A stretch of DNA of 64,000 nt from Mesorhizobium sp. (GTDB lineage Bacteria; Pseudomonadota; Alphaproteobacteria; Rhizobiales; Rhizobiaceae): the NCBI RefSeq assembly GCF_004963255.1, contig NZ_SUGA01000004.1, positions 1-64,000 on the forward strand, written 5' to 3'. The position numbers were made by a program, and so were the translations under genes. Below the pieces are notes generated by a model, which saw nothing but the letters and a program-made list of their open reading frames with translations, had not been told where the DNA came from and made no database searches. Shown here piece by piece: positions 58,648 through 64,000 of the stretch (position 1 is the first letter of the stretch; each line of letters begins with the position of its first letter).

Positions 58648-59925
58648 TTGAAATCAGTAGGTTGGCGTCTCGCACGAAGGGAAGGTCGCAGCATAGCGGC
58701 AGCGCTTTTCTCCGTGCTTCTGGCCTCCTGCACATCGACCGGCGACCCGACGATGTCGGTCGTTTCGCCCGCCTACAATTCAACCGCCACCGAAATGAGC
58801 GCGACGTCCGGCGCCAAGACGGCAACAACTGCCGATTCGTCGGCTCAGGCGCTATCTGCGACTGCCGATGCGGCAGCGACCGTGATGAGCGAAGGCGACA
58901 CGCCTTTGCCCGAGAAGGTCGCCTATGTGCCGGAGACGCGGCCGGAAGCCGCCTTCCCCGCCGTCGTGGTGCCCGCCGGCGCCGCCGCGATTGCCGGCAA
59001 CACACCGCAACCGCTGGTTCAGCCGGCGCAAACGGCGGAACAGACGCAAGCCGTGGCCCAGCAGATCGCCGCCGGCGATGCCGCCGCCATTGCATCCAAG
59101 GCGCAGGCGACCACCCAGGCCATGAGCAACGGCGTCTATGTCACCGCGGGCGAACCGGCGCAGCCGCAAGTCGCCGCGCCGAAGAAGAGCCTGTTCGCCT
59201 CGCTGTTCAGCACCACGCCGGCCTCGGCAGCACCTGCGCCGCTGATCAATTCGCGCTCCGGCGACCAACCGCCAGCGCAGGCCAAGACCGCAACCGCCGA
59301 GCCCGCCCCCGCCAAGCCGATCGTTGAGCTGGCCTCCGCGACGCCCGCCGCGAAGCCGGTGCAGCTCGCCTCGCTCGACGATCCGAGCTATCACATCACT
59401 GGCGCCGACGCCCTCCCCGGCGTGCGCCAGACCGCGCTGTTCGAGATCAAGCGCAAGTCCGGCATTGACGACGAGAGCGACGTCGACCTCAACGAGGATG
59501 AGGGCGGCGGCGGTTCCTACCAGGTGGCCTCGGCTGCCGGCATGGCAAGGCTCGCGCCCAACGGCCTTCTGAAGCAGAACGAAAGCGTCGACGTCGCCTG
59601 CCTCAAACCGTCGCTGGTGCGGGTGTTGAAGACGATCGAGGGCCATTTCGGCCGCAAGATGGTCGTCACCTCCGGCTACCGCGATCCCTCGCGCAACCGC
59701 CGCGCCAACGGCGCCAAGAACTCGCTGCACATGTACTGCGCCGCCGCCGACATCCAGTTGCCCGGCGTCTCGAAGTGGGAGCTGGCGAGCTACGTCCGCT
59801 CGATGCCCGGCCGCGGCGGCGTCGGCACCTACTGCCACACCGAATCCGTCCATATCGACGTCGGCCCCGAGCGCGACTGGAACTGGCGCTGCCGCCGCCG
59901 CAGCGGCGGTGGGGAAGACGGCTGA
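58648..59925 (+). CDS. Lipoprotein with M15-type D-Ala-D-Ala peptidase domain (DUF882/Peptidase_M15_3)
   Basis: About 425 aa. I favour the TTG at 58648, which follows GAGGGGGAATTTATT and gives a lipoprotein signal ending SVLLASC; an ATG at 58612 would add 12 residues. A long Ala/Thr/Pro/Gln-rich linker fills about residues 30-250. The C-terminal peptidase has the zinc-site pattern SLHMYCAAADI and VHIDVGPERDWNW after VTSGYRDPSRNRRANG. It probably trims peptidoglycan peptides in the periplasm while anchored to a membrane. Confidence 0.82.
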   Translation: MKSVGWRLARREGRSIAAALFSVLLASCTSTGDPTMSVVSPAYNSTATEMSATSGAKTATTADSSAQALSATADAAATVMSEGDTPLPEKVAYVPETRPEAAFPAVVVPAGAAAIAGNTPQPLVQPAQTAEQTQAVAQQIAAGDAAAIASKAQATTQAMSNGVYVTAGEPAQPQVAAPKKSLFASLFSTTPASAAPAPLINSRSGDQPPAQAKTATAEPAPAKPIVELASATPAAKPVQLASLDDPSYHITGADALPGVRQTALFEIKRKSGIDDESDVDLNEDEGGGGSYQVASAAGMARLAPNGLLKQNESVDVACLKPSLVRVLKTIEGHFGRKMVVTSGYRDPSRNRRANGAKNSLHMYCAAADIQLPGVSKWELASYVRSMPGRGGVGTYCHTESVHIDVGPERDWNWRCRRRSGGGEDG

Positions 59926-60360
59926 TACTTATGGAGGCCGGCGGCCTCCGTTTCGATAAACCCTCACAGCACCAAACGTCGGCGATTAGCCGAAACCCTC
60001 CGAGCTTCGTCATCCACGGGCGGAGCGGGAGCGAAGCGGACGCGCAGACCCGAGGATCCATTCCGTTACCTCGACCGTGGAGTGCAGCGGCGCAGATTCT
60101 GTACCGTTGCAACGCTCATAGGTAACGGAATGGATTCTATGGTCTGCGCCGCGTCGCTTCGCTCCTTGCTCCGCCATAGAATGGCGACCGCGACTGGCGT
60201 TGTCCCAGCCAATCTCCAAAGGTGCGTGACCGAATGCGGCCGGAACCCTGCCCTGCCGCGAAAAGCCGACTTTTCCCGCCTTTTGAAAAAAGTTGTCGCA
60301 TGTGGCGGCAGGTGGGTTGCCGGTTGGCAACAACGCAATTATAAGCCGCTTCGTCTGAGC
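59926..60360. other. Gene-free interval before tRNA-Glu
   Basis: 435 bases without a convincing gene. It holds the long inverted repeat at 60019-60175; short open frames there run through the repeat arms and look spurious. The remaining 185 bases contain an A-rich stretch (TTTTGAAAAAAGTTG, 60283-60297) that may lie in the tRNA promoter region. I see no other structure. Confidence 0.6.
60019..60175. repeat. Long imperfect inverted repeat (extragenic hairpin)
   Basis: The left arm (60019-60070) and right arm (60121-60175) pair over about 50 positions: GGTAACGGAATGGAT, GGTCTGCGC, TCGCTTCGCTCC and GCTCCGCC on the right all have complements in order on the left, with small mismatched gaps. The 50-base loop carries its own sequence. 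This has the look of a dispersed Mesorhizobium extragenic repeat and differs from the 47-bp family. Confidence 0.75.
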
Positions 60361-60435
60361 GCGCCCATCGTCTAGCGGTTAGGACACCGCCCTTTCACGG
60401 CGGTAACAGGGGTTCGATTCCCCTTGGGCGTACCA
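60361..60435 (+). tRNA. tRNA-Glu (anticodon UUC)
   Basis: A complete 75-nt cloverleaf. The acceptor stem GCGCCCA pairs with TGGGCGT (terminal G-T), the anticodon stem CCGCC/GGCGG encloses CTTTCAC with anticodon TTC, and the T arm is GGGGTTCGATTCCCC. Discriminator A and an encoded CCA end the gene. Single tRNA; no integrase or repeated 3' end nearby. Confidence 0.97.
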
Positions 60436-60571
60436 GTCTTATCCTCCCTGAACGGCTGAATCCGGCACCTCGCGCTCACCGGGCCGAAACGCGTCATTAA
60501 CGGCGTTGTTGGGTGACTCATGTTGGCAGCGATCAGACGGTGTAGAGTTCTGCCTCGCCATGGAGGCGCGG

Positions 60572-60823
60572 ATGAACCTGCTTCGGACAGTTCTCTTATG
60601 CGCGGCAATGACCGGCCTGGCCGGGCTACAGCCCGTCTGCGCCGAGGATCAGCCCGCTCAGTCCAACGGCGACGCGGCGCAACAGCTGCCGCCCGTTCAC
60701 TGCGAGGGGATGAATTGCCTGCCGCCGAGGAACGACCCCGCTTTGGAGTGCAAAGGGCAGGATTGCACGCCGGCTCCGGCGACCGACCAGCCCACAGGCC
60801 CCGAGATCAAGAAGGTCAAGTGA
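60572..60823 (+). CDS. Small secreted protein with paired CX4C motifs
   Basis: 83 aa, start at 60572 with GGAGG six bases upstream. Signal peptide NLLRTVLLCAAMTGLAGLQPVCA is followed by a short mature part containing two matched units, CEGMNCLP and CKGQDCTP, separated by 11 residues. The four cysteines suggest two disulfides or a metal site in the periplasm. The end EIKKVK is basic. No known family; length and Pro/Gln richness suggest a small surface or periplasmic factor. Confidence 0.65.
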   Translation: MNLLRTVLLCAAMTGLAGLQPVCAEDQPAQSNGDAAQQLPPVHCEGMNCLPPRNDPALECKGQDCTPAPATDQPTGPEIKKVK

Positions 60824-60928
60824 GCGGCATCGGGCGCTTTGCGGCGGGAACAGAAGGTCGCCGCCCTCGCCGAGTGACGTTGACGCTCCCAAAAGCAGGC
60901 TCCAACAGAGAGAAGCATCAGCCTCAGA

Positions 60929-61222
60929 TCAATCCGGAACCATCGGCGCCGGCTCTTCGCACCGATAGACCATGCAACGACCGTCACTGGCCGGAACATA
61001 GTCGACCATCGGCACGTAGGGAGCATCGCACTCATTGCCGAACTGGCGGACATAGCGCTCATATGTGTTCGCCCCGGTGGTCAGCACCGCCGCATGCCGG
61101 CTCTGGATCAGCGCCTGGGTCTGCGCGCAAGTCATTGTGCGCGTGTCGGGTCGTGCATCGGCGAAAGTTGTGGCGGCAACGATCATCGCTGCCGCGCAAA
61201 ACGCAATCTTGCCTATGGGCAT
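60929..61222 (-). CDS. Small secreted cysteine-containing protein
   Basis: 97 aa with a signal peptide (KIAFCAAAMIVAATTFADA). The mature part has four cysteines (TMTCAQTQALIQSRHAAVL, NECDAPY, GRCMVYRCEEP) and a TYERYVRQF segment. It resembles a family of small rhizobial periplasmic proteins of unknown function. GAGGA precedes the ATG at 61222. A 7-bp inverted repeat lies about 25 bp upstream of the start. Confidence 0.72.
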   Translation of the reverse strand: MPIGKIAFCAAAMIVAATTFADARPDTRTMTCAQTQALIQSRHAAVLTTGANTYERYVRQFGNECDAPYVPMVDYVPASDGRCMVYRCEEPAPMVPD

Positions 61223-61246
61223 GGTGGCATCCTCACAAAACATCGG

Positions 61247-61270
61247 GTCGCCAAATTCGCATCTGGCGAC
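61247..61270. promoter_or_regulatory. Palindrome upstream of the small secreted gene
   Basis: GTCGCCA (61247-61253) and TGGCGAC (61264-61270) form a perfect 7-bp inverted repeat with a 10-base spacer, located 25-48 bp upstream of the start at 61222. The size and position fit an operator, but no regulator is evident and chance in GC-rich DNA is possible. Confidence 0.35.
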
Positions 61271-61374
61271 GCCGCTCCGCAACGGCAGCGCGGTCACGAT
61301 GCAGCGAGCAAAGCCTTGCAGTTGAAACCCGCGCCCAAACCCTGGAATTGCCCGAGGACAAATGACGTCCGAGG

Positions 61375-62619
61375 TCAGGCTGTTGCAAAAACCACTGTCT
61401 GCAGCAGCCCTCCCCCCGGCCGGTTCTCCAGCGTGATCGTCCCGCCGTAGCGTTCGATGATTTCCTTGGCGATGGCGAGACCCAGCCCCGCGCCCGGGAT
61501 GAACTGCGTACGCGCCGGATCGACCCGGAAGAACGGCTCGAAGGCCTTGTTCAACAGGTCCGGCGGAATGCCGGCGCCGCGGTCGGCGATGGTAAGAACC
61601 GCCTGGCCGCCTCGCCGAGCAAGCGCGATGGTGCAGCTCTTGCCATGCGTGGCGGCGTTGACGATCAGGTTGCGCAGCGCGCGGCGCAAGCCGAGCGCGC
61701 CGGCCTTGACGAATACATGGTCGAGATGGTCGATCGTCACCGCATGGCCGAGCGAGACCATTTCGACCTCGATATCGCGGACTATCCGGTCCAGTTCCAC
61801 CGGCTCGACCGCGTCCTGGTTGACCTCCTCGCGCACGAGGCGGATGGCGCTGTCGGCGATACGGTCGAGCTCGTCGAGGTCGCTCAGCCATTTCTCACGG
61901 TCCTCGTCGAGGAATTCGGCACGGAGCCGCATCCTGGTCATCGGGGTCCTGAGATCGTGGCCGGCCGCCGCGACCAGGCGCATGCGGCTTTCCATCGCCG
62001 TCTTCAGTCTTGCCGACAGCTCGTTGAGCGCATGGGCGGTGGCCCTCACCTCGGCCGAGCCTTTCTCCGGCAAAGTCGCCAGCATGCCATCCGAGCCGAT
62101 CTTGCTGACGGCGGTTTCCAGCATTTCCAGCGGCCGAACCAGCACGCCGGTGAAATAGATCGACACCGGCGTGGCGCCGAGCACGATCAGGGCCATCCAG
62201 CCGGCGAACCCGTACCAGACATCGCGCGGCGGGCCCACGTCGGGAACATCGACGATCATCCAGCGATGGTCAGGCAAAGCGACCGAGGCGATCATCCCGG
62301 GTTGCTCGGCCCTGCGGCTGACGACCGCCGAAACATCGAGACCGTTCTGGCGCAGCATGTCGTTCAGCACCCGCGTGTGCTTGCGGTCCTCGAAACCCGG
62401 CGCCGGACGATCGCTGATCGTCACCGGCGCATCGCCGCTGCTCGGCACGTGGCCTGGAACCAATTGCGTCATATACCGGATCTGGTGCGCCAGCGGCCCC
62501 ATCGTCAGCTCCGCCGACGGTCCGCCGAGCACCTTGACCGCCACGAAAGTGGCGAGGCCGACCACGCCGAGGATCGAAACGACCAGAAGAATGATCAGCC
62601 GACGGCGCAGCGAAGTCAT
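61375..62619 (-). CDS. Sensor histidine kinase
   Basis: A 414-aa membrane kinase: helix 1 (LIILLVVSILGVVGLATFVAV), a periplasmic sensor of about 120 residues, helix 2 (WMALIVLGATPVSIYFTGVLV), HAMP linker, the phosphoacceptor H-box AAAGHDLRTPMTRMRLRAEF, and the ATP site with NLIVNAATHG (N box), ADRGAGIP (G1) and GAGLGLAIAKEI (G2). The ATG overlaps the end of the response regulator gene by four bases. The signal is unknown; envelope stress is suggested by the nearby Spy/CpxP-like gene. Confidence 0.93.
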   Translation of the reverse strand: MTSLRRRLIILLVVSILGVVGLATFVAVKVLGGPSAELTMGPLAHQIRYMTQLVPGHVPSSGDAPVTISDRPAPGFEDRKHTRVLNDMLRQNGLDVSAVVSRRAEQPGMIASVALPDHRWMIVDVPDVGPPRDVWYGFAGWMALIVLGATPVSIYFTGVLVRPLEMLETAVSKIGSDGMLATLPEKGSAEVRATAHALNELSARLKTAMESRMRLVAAAGHDLRTPMTRMRLRAEFLDEDREKWLSDLDELDRIADSAIRLVREEVNQDAVEPVELDRIVRDIEVEMVSLGHAVTIDHLDHVFVKAGALGLRRALRNLIVNAATHGKSCTIALARRGGQAVLTIADRGAGIPPDLLNKAFEPFFRVDPARTQFIPGAGLGLAIAKEIIERYGGTITLENRPGGGLLQTVVFATA

Positions 62620-63362
62620 GGCTCGACATCCGTCGTCGGGACGCGGCACTCCGCCGTCTCGACCCGCGCCGTCAGCTGATAGCCGCCATTGCGCACGGTC
62701 TTGAACAATGCCTCCTCGCCCGCTTCGGCGAATTTCCGGCGCAGCCGGCTCATCAGCACGTCGACGGACCGGTCGAGCGGCTCGCGCTCGCGCCCCTGCG
62801 TCAGATCGAGCAGCTGGTCGCGCGACAAAAGCCGTCCCGGCCGGTCGAGAAAGACCTGCAGCAGATCGAACTCCGCGCCGGTCAGGTCGACCAGGGCGCC
62901 ATCGGCATCCATCACCTTTCGCGTGTCCGGCTCCAGCCTGTAACCGGCAAAATGATAGACGCGAACCTTGGGCGGGGCGGCTTGTTCGGGCGCCGAGCGC
63001 CTGAGTACCGCGCGGATGCGGGCCGAAAGCTCGCGGGGGTTGAACGGCTTGCCGAGATAGTCGTCGGCGCCGAGCTCCAGGCCGATGATACGGTCGACAT
63101 CTTCCTTCAGCGCCGTCAGCAGGATGACCGGAATGTGCGGCTTGCGATCGCGCAGGCTCCGGCAGATGTCGAGGCCGGAGCCGTCCGGCAGCATGACGTC
63201 GAGCACGATCAGGTCGAACTGGCCGGAGCCGAGCTTCTGCTCGCATTCGCGCCGGTCCGCCGCCACCGACACGCGAAAGCCCTGCCCGTCGAGATAGCGC
63301 CCGAGCAGCGTCCTGATCTCGCGATCGTCGTCCACGACGAGGATGTGGGGTTGTGCCTGCAT
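62616..63362 (-). CDS. OmpR-family response regulator
   Basis: A 248-aa regulator: receiver domain with VVDDDREI, the phosphorylated Asp in LIVLDVMLPDG and the Lys of YLGKPFNPREL, followed by a winged-helix DNA-binding domain (RSVDVLMSRLRRKF, TVRNGGYQL). The start at 63362 has GGCGAAGA directly upstream; the frame to 63473 is not needed. It forms an operon with the kinase. Repeated GGAAAC/TTTCC elements upstream are candidates for its binding sites. Confidence 0.94.
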   Translation of the reverse strand: MQAQPHILVVDDDREIRTLLGRYLDGQGFRVSVAADRRECEQKLGSGQFDLIVLDVMLPDGSGLDICRSLRDRKPHIPVILLTALKEDVDRIIGLELGADDYLGKPFNPRELSARIRAVLRRSAPEQAAPPKVRVYHFAGYRLEPDTRKVMDADGALVDLTGAEFDLLQVFLDRPGRLLSRDQLLDLTQGREREPLDRSVDVLMSRLRRKFAEAGEEALFKTVRNGGYQLTARVETAECRVPTTDVEP

Positions 63363-63433
63363 TCTTCGCCCGCTTGCCTTTTCGTTCCTGATTATAGGGA
63401 GCGACGCCGCCAAGCGGCATGGAAAATTGCAAC

Positions 63434-63472
63434 GGAACGTTTCCAAGACCCCGCCGGAAACATTCCGAAACA
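63434..63472. promoter_or_regulatory. Candidate response-regulator binding sites
   Basis: GGAACGTTTCC (63434-63444) and GGAAACATTCC (63456-63466) are 22 bp apart, two helical turns. The second overlaps an 11-bp-spaced direct repeat, CGGAAACA then CCGAAACA, which is the spacing used by OmpR-type regulators. The sites lie between the divergent regulator and the Spy/CpxP-like gene. Confidence 0.45.
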
Positions 63473-63574
63473 AATCTCCTTTTTCTGGAAACCTTCGGCA
63501 ACGCGCCGAAGCAAAGCGGCAAAAGATGCTTCCTATCCTCCCGGCATCCGAAGCATGCAGGAAAGGATCACGTC

Positions 63575-64000
63575 ATGCGAAGCAGACTTCTGGCGCTCGG
63601 CCTGTTCTCGGTCGCGGCCGTCCACCCGGTGTTCGCCGGCCACCCGGAGCCCGGCGCTGCACCCGCGGACGAGCCGCCGGCAATCGGCCGGCAAGACGAT
63701 GCTGGCCCCGGCCCGATGGAGCCGTGGCCCGGTCAGCGCTGGGCGATGCGTCAAGGCCCGGAAGACTTCGGCCCGCGTCGCATGGGTCCGCCGCCCGAAT
63801 TTCTCGCTGCCCGGCTCGCTGCGCTCGAGACCCGGATCGGCATCCGCTCCGAGCAGCTCGATGCCTGGCGCGACTATACCAGCGCGCTGCAGGCGGTGCT
63901 GGCGCCGCCGCCGCGACCGGACTTCGGTTTGGGAGGCACAGGGGCTCAGGGTCCTGGCGGGCCTCCGCCAGATGCCGCCCCCGTCCCCTTCGCCTTCCAG
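63575..64000 (+). CDS. Spy/CpxP-like periplasmic protein (3' end outside window)
   Basis: The frame is open from the ATG at 63575 (AAGGA upstream) to the last base, 142 codons without a stop. Signal peptide RLLALGLFSVAAVHPVFA, then a Pro/Gly-rich segment, and a helix LAARLAALETRIGIRSEQLDAWRDYTSALQAVL that resembles the LTXXQ helices of Spy/CpxP chaperones. Divergent from the two-component system, as expected for an envelope-stress circuit. Family assignment is tentative. Confidence 0.7.
   Translation, partial: MRSRLLALGLFSVAAVHPVFAGHPEPGAAPADEPPAIGRQDDAGPGPMEPWPGQRWAMRQGPEDFGPRRMGPPPEFLAARLAALETRIGIRSEQLDAWRDYTSALQAVLAPPPRPDFGLGGTGAQGPGGPPPDAAPVPFAFQ

Noticed and set aside
60361..60435. tRNA-Glu as an integration site
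   Set aside because: No integrase, no direct repeat of the tRNA 3' end and no foreign gene block follows it within the window.
61375..63522. Apparent 715-aa protein covering the kinase and regulator
   Set aside because: The upstream part is the response regulator read in the wrong frame. The kinase starts at 62619 with a normal membrane helix.

Overview
The window is high-GC chromosomal DNA of an alphaproteobacterium of the order Hyphomicrobiales (Rhizobiales), most likely Mesorhizobium or a close Phyllobacteriaceae relative. This rests on the cluster alaC-hom-glpX-recJ, the series thrS/yidD/NifU-like/folE/hisI/patatin, a tad/cpa pilus operon of rhizobial type, LexA boxes of the alphaproteobacterial form GTTC-N7-GTTC, a folE leader that looks like a THF-II riboswitch, and rhizobial-style extragenic palindromes. 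The genus is an inference from gene content and remembered protein similarity. I see no insertion sequence, integrase, phage gene or CRISPR array.

Layout. 1-5.4 kb: a secreted protein with an acidic tail, a GNAT acetyltransferase, SOS-controlled dinB (Pol IV), a small secreted protein and an EamA-type transporter; two identical inverted copies of a 47-bp palindrome bracket the first three genes. 5.4-11.1 kb: dnaE and the biotin-carrying subunit of propionyl-CoA carboxylase. 11.3-13.3 kb: the glutathione-dependent formaldehyde pathway (frmA and gfa) with an unknown 86-aa ORF between them. 13.3-16.7 kb: a DUF188 protein, a DUF1345 membrane protein, and a cytochrome b plus Tat-exported molybdopterin oxidoreductase pair. 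17.9-22.4 kb: a tandem glycine riboswitch followed by gcvT-gcvH-gcvP. 22.5-30.5 kb: the tad/cpa operon on the minus strand (cpaB, cpaC, a short lipoprotein, cpaE, cpaF, tadB, tadC, then tadD), with no pilin or prepilin peptidase gene. 30.8-41.8 kb: parE with a LexA box, a FUSC-family protein, a DUF2336 protein, a MaoC/CitE pair, a methyltransferase divergent from a TetR regulator with twin operators, a nitroreductase, a secreted beta-repeat protein and an acyltransferase.

41.9-50.4 kb: thrS, a leucine-carboxyl-type methyltransferase, a class D beta-lactamase, yidD, a GcvA/AmpR-like LysR regulator, a NifU-like scaffold, riboswitch-led folE, hisI and a patatin. 50.4-56.5 kb: recJ, glpX, hom, alaC and a small lipoprotein on the minus strand. 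56.6-60 kb: phaC and an M15-type peptidase. 60-64 kb: a long extragenic hairpin, tRNA-Glu(UUC), two small secreted proteins, and a two-component system divergent from a Spy/CpxP-like periplasmic protein that runs off the window.

Most of the window is core chromosome. The features that stand out are RNA and DNA control sites (two LexA boxes, two riboswitches, paired operators), a pilus operon lacking several usual parts, a NifU-like protein with altered cluster ligands, and a beta-lactamase and LysR gene placed within an otherwise familiar gene order.
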